Assembly (NCBI RefSeq): GCF_902830275.1
Contig: NZ_CADESW010000030.1
Location: 1-64,000, forward strand
DNA: 64,000 nucleotides
From: Burkholderia stagnalis
GTDB taxonomy: Bacteria > Pseudomonadota > Gammaproteobacteria > Burkholderiales > Burkholderiaceae
Reading direction: 5' to 3'
A model generated the notes under the pieces. The model searched no databases and had not been told where the DNA came from. It was given only the letters and a program-made list of their open reading frames with translations. The first letter of the stretch is position 1. The number at the start of each line of letters is the position of its first letter. The position numbers were made by a program, and so were the translations under genes. Below are positions 37,218 through 47,800 of the stretch, in pieces.

Positions 37218-39020
37218 TCAATAATTCCAGTTCATCGTGGCCAGCACGAGCGTCGCTTTCGAGCCGAGCGACGCCGGCTGCGCCAGGGCACGCCCGACCA
37301 GCACTTCGCCTGACAACATCTGCATGCGCCACTGCCACTGCGCACGCAGGCCCGCGCCGACACCGGCCAGCGTCGGAAAGCCCGGCGACGCGATCAGGTT
37401 CACCTTGCCTGCGTCGACGAACACGTATGGCTCGATTCGTCCGTCCTTCCACGCGGGCGCGTTCACCCATGCGAGTTCGTTGCGCGAATAGACGCCGCGA
37501 TCGCCTGCGATTTCGCCCGACCGAAAGCCGCGGATCGTATCCATACCGCCCAGATACAGCTGCTCCGAACCAAACAGCGCGGCGTTCGTGTACTGCCCGC
37601 CCAGCACGCCACGATACGCGAGCACCGCGCGCCCGATCCTCGGCAGCGGCAACGTGAACGCAGCGGTTGCATCGACCTTCGTGAACTGGCTGTGGGCGTC
37701 GTCACGGTTGATGCCGTGCTGATCGTGGTTGGCGCCGAGCCACGGCAGGCCTTGCGATATCCCCGTGTTGACCGTGACATTCCCCTGCGCATCGTTCATC
37801 ACGAACTTGTGCAGCCAATTGCCGCCGAGCCGGAACACCGCAAGCCGTTGCGGATCGAGATCGATTCCGTTGATTTCCCGATCGGTGCGTCGCCACGACA
37901 GCGTCGCGTCGATGCTCGTGATATCGCTGATGCTGCGGCTCACCAGATAGTTCCAGCCGAAGATGTGCGACAGCGTGCGGCCATATTCGAGCGCAGTCGT
38001 GCCGATCACCTGCTGATACTCGGAATCGGAGATCGTATAGCTGAACGTGCTTCGGCCGAACGGCACCGAAAACGATCCTACCAGCGCGTTGCTGTCCAGA
38101 CTGTCAAGGAAGTTGAAGCTCAGCGATTCCTGCAAGCCGAGCAGGTTGTCGGCCTCGACGCCCGCGCGATAGCGCGTGACGCCCGTGGCCGAGCTGCCGT
38201 AGTTGTCGACGCCGAGCGTGTAGTACAGGCGATCGCCGGGCTTGTTGCCGATGTCGACGATCGATTCGCCCGGGTTCTGGCCAGGCAGGATCTGCACCGT
38301 CGCCTGATTGCGGCGCAGCCGGTTGATTTGCGCGACACCTTGATCGACGTCGGACAGGCGCAGCGGGTCGCCGGAGGCGGCGGGGAACGCGTTCTCGTAG
38401 CCGGCATCCGTGAGCCAGCCGCCGCCGGATGATTTTTCACCGGGCTTCAATCGGTGGATCGGTGTGCCATTGACCATGAAGCCCTCGATTCGGCCAAGCT
38501 GGATCGTGACCGTCAACGTGCCGGTCGCGAGGTTCTGCGGGCCGAGCAGCGCACGCGTCGTGACGAAGCCGCGTTCGATGAAGACGTCGGTGAGCCGCTT
38601 CAGCAACACGTTGATGCGGTGCGAACCCAGATCCTGCCCCGTGAACGGCACGACGACCGCGTCGAGTCTCTTGCCGGAGATGCCGCCCGGCGGTTCGAAC
38701 GGTTTTCCGTCGGGCGCTTGTAGCACGATTCGCCTGACGGCGAAGGTCGGGCCAGTTTCGACGATGGCGTCGATCGGCGTATCGGCCGGGATCTCGAGCG
38801 TCGTTTCCGAGGTCGGCGCGATCATGATCGACGCCGGCGGCTGTTCGAGCTGGCGTTGCCGTGCCTGCTCGCGCTGCTGCTCGATGATCAGTTGCGCCGG
38901 GTCTTGAACCGGTCGAGCGCCAGGCGGCAGGGATTGGGCGTGGGCAGAACGATGGGCCAACCAGACCGCGCAGGCGACCATTACGGCCGCGCCGACCCAC
39001 AGCTTCAACAAGACACGCAT
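37218..39020 (-). CDS. cdiB: Two-partner secretion outer-membrane transporter CdiB (TpsB)
   Basis: A 600-residue outer-membrane transporter of the FhaC/ShlB/CdiB (Omp85-related) family. Signal sequence (LLKLWVGAAVMVACAVWLAH) to about AHA, residue 28. An N-terminal helix and linker follow, then two POTRA domains (about 75-230; GFMVNGTPIHRLKPG lies between them), and a beta-barrel with the family motif MDTIRGFRSGEIAGDRG. The final strand ends in NWNY. The ATG at 39020 follows GAGGTGAGG and overlaps the region of the upstream 45-codon gene. It should export CdiA and probably the shorter exoprotein at 39162-41198. Confidence 0.93.
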   Translation of the reverse strand: MRVLLKLWVGAAVMVACAVWLAHRSAHAQSLPPGARPVQDPAQLIIEQQREQARQRQLEQPPASIMIAPTSETTLEIPADTPIDAIVETGPTFAVRRIVLQAPDGKPFEPPGGISGKRLDAVVVPFTGQDLGSHRINVLLKRLTDVFIERGFVTTRALLGPQNLATGTLTVTIQLGRIEGFMVNGTPIHRLKPGEKSSGGGWLTDAGYENAFPAASGDPLRLSDVDQGVAQINRLRRNQATVQILPGQNPGESIVDIGNKPGDRLYYTLGVDNYGSSATGVTRYRAGVEADNLLGLQESLSFNFLDSLDSNALVGSFSVPFGRSTFSYTISDSEYQQVIGTTALEYGRTLSHIFGWNYLVSRSISDITSIDATLSWRRTDREINGIDLDPQRLAVFRLGGNWLHKFVMNDAQGNVTVNTGISQGLPWLGANHDQHGINRDDAHSQFTKVDATAAFTLPLPRIGRAVLAYRGVLGGQYTNAALFGSEQLYLGGMDTIRGFRSGEIAGDRGVYSRNELAWVNAPAWKDGRIEPYVFVDAGKVNLIASPGFPTLAGVGAGLRAQWQWRMQMLSGEVLVGRALAQPASLGSKATLVLATMNWNY

Positions 39021-39022
39021 CC

Positions 39023-39160
39023 TCACCTCGCCTTCGCCGGCTTTGCCGCCGCCAGTGCCGCTTTTTCCTGCGGCGTCGGTGCTGTCTCCAGGACAATCAC
39101 CAGGGTTACGATCAGCCCTGTGACCATCAGACCGAACATACTGAGCATTGCTTTATTCAT
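39023..39160 (-). CDS. 45-residue single-span membrane peptide in the CDI operon
   Basis: MNKAMLSMFGLMVTGLIVTL then VIVLETAPTPQEKAALAAAK, ending KPAKAR. One strong hydrophobic span (about residues 4-25) followed by a short charged tail. The start lies one base after the stop of the exoprotein gene, and its stop overlaps the cdiB ribosome site. Coupling on both sides argues that it is translated. Burkholderia bcpAIOB loci have a small gene (bcpO, a lipoprotein) just before the transporter gene; this one occupies the same place but has no lipobox. Function unknown. Confidence 0.65.
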   Translation of the reverse strand: MNKAMLSMFGLMVTGLIVTLVIVLETAPTPQEKAALAAAKPAKAR

Positions 39161-39161
39161 T

Positions 39162-41198
39162 TCAACGCCACCACCACGTCGTCAGGCCAAGGTGCTGGTC
39201 GATCTGCACCGGCGTGCGCGACGGCGCGCGCACGGTCGTGATGCCACCGGCTGCCGTGACGCCCTTCCCGCCGCTGATGTTGCCGCCGTCGATCACGCCG
39301 TCGCCGGTGAGCGTCACACTGCCGTTCGCGGTGAACCCGCCACCGATATCCATCGCGATGATCTGCGCCCACGTGCTGCCGAAGAACGCCTTGAAGCCGC
39401 GGTGCTGGTTGATCGCGGAATAGCCCGTGACGCCCTGTGCGTAGGTGACGGGGGCGTCGACTTTGATGTTGCCGGTCGCGAAGACGTTGCCGCCGATGTT
39501 GCGGGCGATAGTGCCCGCCTTGATGCCGATGTTGCCGCCTGCCTGGATCGTGCCGCCGTAGGGCGTGACGTTGCTCGACGCGTCGGCGTGGCAGAAGATC
39601 CAACAGCTGCGCGTGTAGCTCGCCTGACCAGTGAACACCGCGGCGTTCGTGAATGCGTTCTGAGCGGTGATGGTTACGCCAGCGTCGTTCGACTGGACGA
39701 TGCCGCCCGCGTTGGTGAAATTTCGGCTGGCGATCGTCACCGGGCCGTGGACGGCCGCGATGTAGGCGAGCTGGTTGGGCTGGCTGACAGTACCGTAGTC
39801 GACGTTGAAGCCGCTCGTCGTATGCGTGAAAAAGAGGAAACTGCCGCCGCGGTTCGAATAGGCGGTCGGCTGACCACCGTTGGTGCCGCCCGTGTGGTCG
39901 ATCATGTTCTGCACGTCGCCCGTCGCGTTGAGACTTACCGCGTCGTTCGACAGGATGCGGGCGTTGTCGTTGATGACATTGCCGCCGGCCGTCAGCTTGG
40001 TCTTGCCGTTGGCGGAAAAAATGACGCCGAGGTTGCCGGCGCTCGAGCGATTCGTGAGGTCGCCACCGGCATTCAGCATCACGTCGCCACCGGTCGCGGT
40101 GCCATCGCTCGCGGTCGTGCCGGCCTGAATCAGGCTGCCCGTGTTGGTAATCGCGCCCGTGCTCGTCAGATTGACCGTGTTGCCGGCGCTCAGCGTCGAC
40201 AGGCCTGTCGCATCGTCGGACAGTGCGATGCTGCCAGCCTGAACCTTTGTGTTGTTGGCGGCCACTACTTGCGCGCCCTGCAACGATACTGTGCTCGGTG
40301 TCGTGATCGACACATCATGCTCGCCCTTGATCGCGCCATTCGCGACAGTCACGTCCCCGCTCGACATGACGACCGCATCGCCCGCGTTTGCGTAGATCTT
40401 GCCGAGGTTGCGCACCCCCGCGCCCAGATCGGTGACGATCAGTTGCACGCGGCCTGCGGTCAGGCCACCGGCGGCCGTGATGTCGACGGCGACCGCATTG
40501 CTCTTCGTGCCGGGCGTCGAGGTGCCATTCAGCCAGTCGTGTCCGTTGTCTGACGGCGAAAAGCTCGTGTCGTAGGTCGACGTGCTGTCTCCAACGATCG
40601 CGCGGATGCCACTCGTCGAGCTCGTGAATTCGTTCGTGACCGGCCCGTTGACGCTTAACCGCTTGGCGATCAGGTCGAGGTTGACGAGCGTGCCGGACAG
40701 GCCACCGGGGCCGATCGTGATCGCGCCGCGGTCAGTCGTCAGCACCACGTTTCGCTGCATGACGCCCGGTGCGATCGTCAGATCGCTGAAGCTCACCTGC
40801 CCGGTCGACAGCACGACGTGGCCGGTATTCGTGAAGCTGCCACCGTCCACAGTGATACCGTTCGGGTTCGCCAGGATCACGTTCGCCCTGGGGCCGAGCA
40901 CGTTGATGTTGCCCTGGATCAGCGACGGATTCGTGCTCGTGACCTGGTTAACGATCGTGCGCGCGTTGATGCCGACGTTGTTCAGGTCGGCACCGGCTTT
41001 CGAGACGTTGAACGATGTATAGGCATTGTTCGAAACGCCGCCGACGGCGGGCGCAATATTGACGGTTTGATGGCCGTTAGCGCCGGTCGACACGGTCGTT
41101 GGGGTGCCGCCGTCGGCGACAATTCCGGCCGCCATCGAAGTGCATGAAACACCTACCGACGCGAGGAAAAGACACTTTGCACTTGAAGTTACATGCAT
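39162..41198 (-). CDS. Second, shorter TpsA exoprotein (filamentous haemagglutinin-like)
   Basis: A 678-residue secreted beta-helix protein. Signal peptide MHVTSSAKCLFLASVGVSCT ends near MAAG. The TPS secretion domain (about 25-270) keeps both canonical motifs, NPSLIQG and ANPNGI. Beta-helical repeats with AGGNV/AGGDL patterns follow up to the end, which is LGLTTWWWR. There is no toxin-like C-terminal domain, pretoxin motif or immunity gene, so it is likely an adhesin or accessory exoprotein. AGGGG lies 10 bases upstream of the ATG. It sits between cdiI and cdiB, an unusual place. Confidence 0.88.
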   Translation of the reverse strand: MHVTSSAKCLFLASVGVSCTSMAAGIVADGGTPTTVSTGANGHQTVNIAPAVGGVSNNAYTSFNVSKAGADLNNVGINARTIVNQVTSTNPSLIQGNINVLGPRANVILANPNGITVDGGSFTNTGHVVLSTGQVSFSDLTIAPGVMQRNVVLTTDRGAITIGPGGLSGTLVNLDLIAKRLSVNGPVTNEFTSSTSGIRAIVGDSTSTYDTSFSPSDNGHDWLNGTSTPGTKSNAVAVDITAAGGLTAGRVQLIVTDLGAGVRNLGKIYANAGDAVVMSSGDVTVANGAIKGEHDVSITTPSTVSLQGAQVVAANNTKVQAGSIALSDDATGLSTLSAGNTVNLTSTGAITNTGSLIQAGTTASDGTATGGDVMLNAGGDLTNRSSAGNLGVIFSANGKTKLTAGGNVINDNARILSNDAVSLNATGDVQNMIDHTGGTNGGQPTAYSNRGGSFLFFTHTTSGFNVDYGTVSQPNQLAYIAAVHGPVTIASRNFTNAGGIVQSNDAGVTITAQNAFTNAAVFTGQASYTRSCWIFCHADASSNVTPYGGTIQAGGNIGIKAGTIARNIGGNVFATGNIKVDAPVTYAQGVTGYSAINQHRGFKAFFGSTWAQIIAMDIGGGFTANGSVTLTGDGVIDGGNISGGKGVTAAGGITTVRAPSRTPVQIDQHLGLTTWWWR

Positions 41199-41590
41199 GA
41201 AGATTCGCCCCTAAACTCCATTTATTTTGTTATGCGAAAAGATTTATTTGATATGCCAGACACGTCTTACAAAGTGCGGAAACGGCATTTCGCGAAGGTT
41301 AGGAAATTTAATGGAGATTCGGGCACATTGCCACACTTCGAGAGGCATGCAATGCTTCGCCGGCGTCAATCTGAACACCCACTTGCCAAACGTAAGCGAC
41401 AGATCTTTTGCGGCGCAACAACATCGCCACTCAAGCCATCTAAACCAAACCTAAACGCGGCGCCTCACCACCGCTGACTCCTATACAGTCTCCAAATCGT
41501 TCTTGCTTATCTCATCCGGCCCGAACTGCGAATCGGCAGCGATTTCTTGCAGCGCAGGTAGGAAATCAATAGCCACTGCGTGATTTCGAT
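41199..41590. other. AT-rich gap inside the CDI locus
   Basis: About 390 AT-rich bases between cdiI and the second exoprotein gene, with no credible gene. Because it is long for an operon gap, the second exoprotein may have its own promoter here. A possible -10-like CATAAC lies near 41230 on the minus strand, but no strong promoter is evident. Decayed orphan immunity sequence is possible but not recognisable. Confidence 0.4.
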
Positions 41591-41824
41591 TTATCTTGCT
41601 GGTGGCGGCGATGCATTTTCGCTCGTAGACAATGCCTTCTCCACAGCGCTTGTCCAATCTTCCCAAGCCCCTGGGTCTGCAGGCCCATGTCCCTGAGTTA
41701 TTTCCCAAGACAGGGAGCTCAACAAACCACCAATCTCGTCTGCCTTTGTTCGTTCATATTCCTGGTCCAAGAAGTAAAACATCGCACGATACGCTTGCTC
41801 GATAGTCAGTTTCTGCTCGCTCAT
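41591..41824 (-). CDS. cdiI: CDI immunity protein CdiI
   Basis: A 77-residue acidic cytoplasmic protein: MSEQKLTIEQAYRAMFYFLD, then TKADEIGGLLSSLSW and GPADPGAWEDWTSAVEKAL. The pattern AYRAMFxFL-(Y/E)-E ... DEIGGLLSxLS ... PADPxAWEDW is one I associate with a family of small CDI immunity proteins. The ATG at 41824 overlaps the cdiA stop (ATGA), the standard toxin-immunity arrangement. Its GC is visibly lower than the core genome, as usual for exchangeable toxin-immunity modules. It should neutralise the C-terminal toxin of the preceding CdiA. Confidence 0.85.
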   Translation of the reverse strand: MSEQKLTIEQAYRAMFYFLDQEYERTKADEIGGLLSSLSWEITQGHGPADPGAWEDWTSAVEKALSTSENASPPPAR

Positions 41825-44800
41825 TTTTTCCATCCCGGTTTAGTCGGTGCAGCAAGTCCCGTTTCAGGGTTATAAGGCAGCGGCGTCTTGTTGACACCAC
41901 CATTCCAGATCTGCCCATTGCGCGTTTGCACCCACACTTGGGTCCCATCTGACTGCAGCTGGGCGGACCACATCGTCCCGTACTTATCTGGCCCTAGGGT
42001 TGTTGCGGGATTGTTCGCAACGCTAGTCAACAGCGCCCGATTCTCCTGCGTGTCAGCAATATGGCCATCCCGCGTACCGAATATCTTAGTCGCGCGGTTG
42101 TCGGTCAGCACGAAATCACCAGAGGCGTTCGCCCCAGCGGTGATCGCGGACGTTTCTTTCTTGATCAGACTACCGGCGAGACCCAACCCAGCGGCCCCTT
42201 CCCCAAGTCCCTGGAAGTTTGACGTATCCGCACCAAACTTGGCGATGTACGTCGACATCAGCTGGCCCAGATTGCCCTTCGTTACATCCGCATAACCCGG
42301 ACCGTAGGTATAGCCAGCGTTGTCAACGATGCCGCGCGCGACATCCTCCGCGCCCGCCGGCACTTTCCAGTACTCGACGTATTGTCCCTGTGCATCCCGA
42401 TAGAAAGTCGTGCCACGAGCCACAGTACTGGCTTGCGCATCCGCCAGACTATTCCAGACCCGCATCCCGTTGGGACCGCCATTTCCGCCGTAGACGTTTT
42501 CCGCAGCCTTCAGCAGATCATCGGAGGTGTATTTCGCTGCGATCGTGGGGTTGCGAGCCCGCAGCTTGTCGATCAGTTGCACGACCTTGTCGACGTGCTG
42601 TAGATCGTTGTTCAGCGCATTGTTTTGCGCCGCCGTCATGCCGGCCTGAACATTCTGCCCTGCGACCGCAGCAGCTGCGCCGCCAACTGCGGTTGCAAGT
42701 CCGCCCACCAAGGCTTGCTGAGCAGCCGCGTCGGCACCGCTGTTAGCGGCTGCATAGACCAGCAACGGCGAAATCACCGCGCTCGTTGCGGCTCCGACCG
42801 CCCCGCCCCCGCATCCCTGCCCCATCGCGGCACCTGCCGCACACCCAAGTACCGCGTGCTCGAGGACGTTCTGTACGGAGTACGGATTCGTTGCATCGCC
42901 GATGCCGTACGCGACCGCAGCGGCAAGATCGGCGACCGCGCTGTTGCGCAGATTCGTCAGAAAGCTGCCACCCTGAATCGCCGTCTGCACACCCGCCTGA
43001 ATCGTTGCCTCGGCGCCCAGCGCCAGCGCTGTCTGCCCGATCGTCGTAGCCGTCGACGCACCCGCTTGCGGCACGATGGCGCCGCCCACGTTCTTGACGC
43101 CGGCGAGCGCCGACAGGCTGTTGTCACCGATCTGACCGCCCAGGCCCGCCCAACCCACGCCTGCATCCGGCGAGTATGTAATCCCGTTCGTCAGGCCCGC
43201 CGTCACTGCGCTCGTCAGCCCGCTCTGGAGCGCTGCCGTGAAGCTGAATTGCCCTGTGCTCGCCTGCGAGATCGCGCTGGCACTAAAACCGCCCGCGCCT
43301 GCCGAGACCATCGAGCCACCAACCGTGCCCGCCAGTGCGCCACCGGCCATCAGCCCGGTTGCCACACCCGCTGTGATAAACGACGCCACCACCGCAGTCA
43401 CCGCCATGCCGATTTGCTCGAACAGACCTGGACTTTCGGCGAGCGACTGGAAGCTCGTATGCAGGTTGTCGCTGACCGTGCTCTGCGTGAAATTCCCGCC
43501 GAGCTGGCTCTTCAGCGCGGCAAGCTGATCCGCCGTCGCGCTCGCATTTGCTTGACCGTTCGGGTCGAGCTTCTGCAGTGCACCGCCGACCTGATTCAAC
43601 CGATCGACGTTCAGGTCGTAGTTGGCGGCCGACATGAAGCCGCCCTGCTGCGCCACCGTACCGGTCGTCGTCATCAGGCCCATCACGTCCGGCAGGTACG
43701 TATAGATGGTGCCGACGTCGGTCGAGCGCTGCTGGTTCGTGACCGTGCCTGCGTTGATCGACAGCGTGCCGCTTGCCGCGATGGTCCCGGTGTTGGTGAT
43801 CGTGCCTTTGTTCGTCGCCGTCAACGACACGTCCTGACCAACGATGGTGCCGTCATGCTGCACGACCGCGTAGTTTTGCGGCAGATACACTTGCGGCATC
43901 AGCGCCGCGACCGTCGGGCAGCTTGCGACGCCGGTTGCGGTACAACCCGGCTCAGGCACCGTCTCCTCGACGTACCAAAGCATCGGCGCGTCCAGTGCCG
44001 CGACCTGCTGCGACGACAGCGCGGTACCGAGCGCGATGTTATGCGCCTTCGCATACGCGATCGCATTCGCGTACAGCACCGACTTCTCCTGCTCGGTCAC
44101 CGACTTCTGCTTTTGGCTGTCGAACTTCAGCCCGTCGATAAAGCTCGCCTTGCCGGTTTGCGCCAGTGCCACCTGCTGAAGCACCTGGTTTTCGCTGAAG
44201 GGATCGTAGTAGAACAGCGTCGAGCCCGGGCGCAGGTTCGCCGGCAGATTCGCCACGAGGTCCGACGGCCCGATGCCGCCAATCACCTGCGAAGCCGGGT
44301 TGTTGATCAGATACGCCGGCGACGGACCGTTCGACTGCGTCGAGATGGTCTGAACCGGACTTGTCGAGGGCATCGAGGCAGCACCGGCGCTCAGGCCAAG
44401 ACTGGAGCCCGCGCCTGGCACGCTGGCTTGCGCCAGCGTCGGCGCCACTGCCGCGCCGACCGTCTGCGACGCGATCGCCGTGGTCGTGCCGCGCGTCACC
44501 ATGCCAGCAACGATCGACGACTGGATCGCCGAATTCGCGACTGCATTCGCGCCGTTTTGCGCCGCGCCCGCGTTTGTCGGCACTCCGACCGGGCCGAGCG
44601 GGATCACCTGCTGCGAAGCCGTCGGCTGCGGCGTATAGACGTTGGGGGACGTGAGGCCGTTGACGAGCGTCGCGCCCGTCAGCGCCACCTGTTGCCCCAT
44701 CACGTTGCCGGAATTCTGCAATGTCCCGCCGGCCGTGACTGTCAACGACGGAGCCTGGATCGTGCCCGGGAGGCTCGCGGACGGCGTCGGCGGCTGAATA

Positions 44801-47800
44801 CCCGCGTTGCTCCGGTAGGCGCTGCCGAACAGCGTCGAGCATGTCCCGGAGTTCCCGCATCCGAAATTGTCCGGAGGCTGCGAGCCGCCGACAATGCCGC
44901 CATAGAACGCGTCGTGCCAATATGCGTTCAGCGTCTGGTCCTGGTTCGTCACGGTCGATGCCACGGCAATCGACGCTTGACCGCCTGCGGTAATCAGGCT
45001 GCCCGTGTTGGCCACGCCCCCCGCGCTGATCGACAAGTTCCGGTTCGCGATGATCGTCGATGCGCTGCCGGATTGCATATCGACGAACGCATCGCAGTAG
45101 TGCTGGTACGCCCCGCTACAGCCGTAGCGTGCAGTCGTGCCGTAGTTCTGGTAGACCTGCTGCGGCGCAGACAACGTGTTCGTCAGGGTGGCCGTGCTAA
45201 TCGCGATGTCACGGCCGGCCTGTAAGTTTCCCGACGAATTCGTGACGCTAGCGCTCTGCGTGAGGGTGGTCTGCGAGTTGGTCGGATCTGTGTTATCTCG
45301 GCTCGTGCCCGCTCCACCGATCACGACGTCACGGCCCGCGAGCAAATTGCCGTAGTTGTTCGACACCGTCGGCGCGGCGATCGTGAGATCGCGGCCGGCA
45401 AAGACCGTATTGTTGGTCTGCGTATAGCTGTAGGACTGCGTCGAAATCTGGTCGCCAAAGATGCCGATCGAATCGTTACCGGGACCGCTTGTGAACAAGG
45501 CCGTCGACTGGCTGTGGAAGTACATCTCGATGATCGGTCGGGCGTCGCTGAATGCCTGTCCCGGTCGGTCGTAACTGAAGCCCGACGGGAACGCCGTCGT
45601 GATGTATTGGTAGCCGCATTGCGTATCGGACACACCAGCAGCACAGCCGACCGTCGACGTGACGCTACTGGCGTGATAGCCCTGATTCGTAAACGCGTTC
45701 GCGTGGATCGTCAGATCCTGGCCCGCATACAGATTGCCGGCATTGGTCAGGTTGGAGCCCGTGCCGTTCAAATTCAAGTTATTGCCGGCGATGATCTGCC
45801 CTGCATTCTGACTCGTATAGGAAGAAATCGTCGACGTCTGCAACGCCGGCGCGCTGACCTGACTAGGTGTGATATTCGCTGTCGTGGTGAAACTCGCGTC
45901 CGGCAGCACGACAAGACTGCCTGCGGTGTAAGCGGCCTTCAGCTGCGTGAGGAATGCCGCATATGATGCCGCATCGATGCTGTCGGTGATCGTCGTCACC
46001 TTCGCATCACCACCGTTGTCCAGCGCCGCGACGTTCAACGTCGCATTATGGCCGGCCGATATCGTGCTGCCATGGTTATTCAGCGTCCCCGTCGTGATCG
46101 ACAGGTCTTGTCCAGCAGCGATCACGCCAGCCGCGCCGCTGGCCTGCGTCGTGGTCGTTGTGCGGGTGACGGTGGGCAACGCGACGCCATACAACGTGCC
46201 GCCGCTGAGGTCTGGCGCGCTCATCGACGTCGCGCTCGACGGCTGGAGGTCGCCGACGCGCGCAGTAATCGTCGCCGAGTCGGTCGAGACCGATCCGCTG
46301 ACGATGTTCTCGTACGTCACGCTGAGCGTTTCGGTTCCCATCGGCGACGCAAGCAGCTCGCGGCCCAGACCGGCCGTGTTGATGTCGGTCGTGGTCGTCG
46401 TGGTGCTGGTTGTGTTGCCGCCCGCACGGCTGTTGTTCACGTTGGCCGCGTTGATCGTGACGTTGTTCTGCGCGGAGATCGTCCCGGCGACATTGACGAG
46501 GTCGCCCGACAGGTTCGCATTCAAGTCGCGACCCGCCTTGGTCGTCGCGCCGCTGTTGTCGTAGCTCGTGCCGCTCAAATTGACGTCCCGCACCGCGCTG
46601 ACGGTCCCCGCGTTCGTCACGGCGCCCGATAAATTGACATCCTGATTCGCGGTGATCGTCGCGCCGGTCTGGTTGAGCACCGTGCCGGACAGGTTCACGT
46701 TGTTGCCGGCCGAGATCGTGCCGCTGTTCGTCAACGTGCCGCTCGTCGACAGCGTGATGTCGCCTGACTTGCTGATCGTGCCGGTGTTGGTCAGGCCTTG
46801 GGTCGTGTTCAGCGACACGCTGTTGCCCGGCATCGCCCACGTGCCGGAGTTGTTGACCTGTTGCGCGTTGATCGCCAGCGCATTACCGAGGTTGATCGTG
46901 CCGGCCGTTGCCGCCGACGGATCGAACGCTTGATTCGGCAGGTTCAGTGTGAGGTTATGCTGGGCCAGAATCTGGCCTGACGTGTTGTCGAACGAGCCGC
47001 TACTGCCATTGACGGTGACGACGACGTCGCCCGTCGGTGCGCTCTGGTTATTGACGTCGCCCGCGAAAATCGTCCCACCGCGATTGATCAACGCGGTCGT
47101 CGTCAGACTCAGCGCGTTCGTCGCGAGCAGCGAACCCGAGTTGGTCGTGGTGCCCGATACGTTCAGGCCACTCGTGGCCCCGTAAATCGAACCGCTGTTC
47201 GTCAGGTTTGACGCGTTCACGTTGGTCGTGGCCAGCGACGACAGCGTACCGGTATTGCTGACGTTCGATCCGGATACGGTCAAATTGCCGGCCGCCATCT
47301 GGGTGCCGACGTTATTCACCGTGCCGCCCGCCAGCGTCGCGCTGCCTTTGTAGGCCGCCGTCCCACCGGTCGTCAGGCTCTGCGTGCCGGAAATCTGCGT
47401 CGTGCCGGCTACCACCGCGTTCGCGGTCACAACGTTCGCACCCGACATCACCGCATCGCCACCGACACTCACCGCCGGCGCACTGGCGCTGAACGGCTGG
47501 TTCAGTTGGCCGGCGGACGTGTCGAGATTGCCGCTCGCCGTTGCGGTCAGATTGCCCCCGACACTCAGCCCCTGGGTCGCAATGTTCGCTCCGGTAAGCG
47601 TCGCATCCTTCGACACCGTCGCCTGGCCGTTGAGCGTCAGGTTCTGTCCGGCGCTCAGATTGGCATTACCTGCCGTAGACACGGGGCCGGCAGCCGTGAG
47701 ACTGCCCGATCTCGCGTTCGCCGACAGGTCGCCAAGACTCACCACGCTACCTTGCGCATTGATGTCGCCACCCGCCGTGATGGCCGCCGCCCCGCCGGAC

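Noticed and set aside
41481..41708. 75-codon minus-strand frame next to cdiI as a second immunity gene
   Set aside because: Half of it overlaps cdiI in another frame and it shows no family pattern.
42625..45225. 866-codon plus-strand frame opposite cdiA
   Set aside because: No domain or ribosome site and strongly Arg-rich; cdiA on the other strand is certain.
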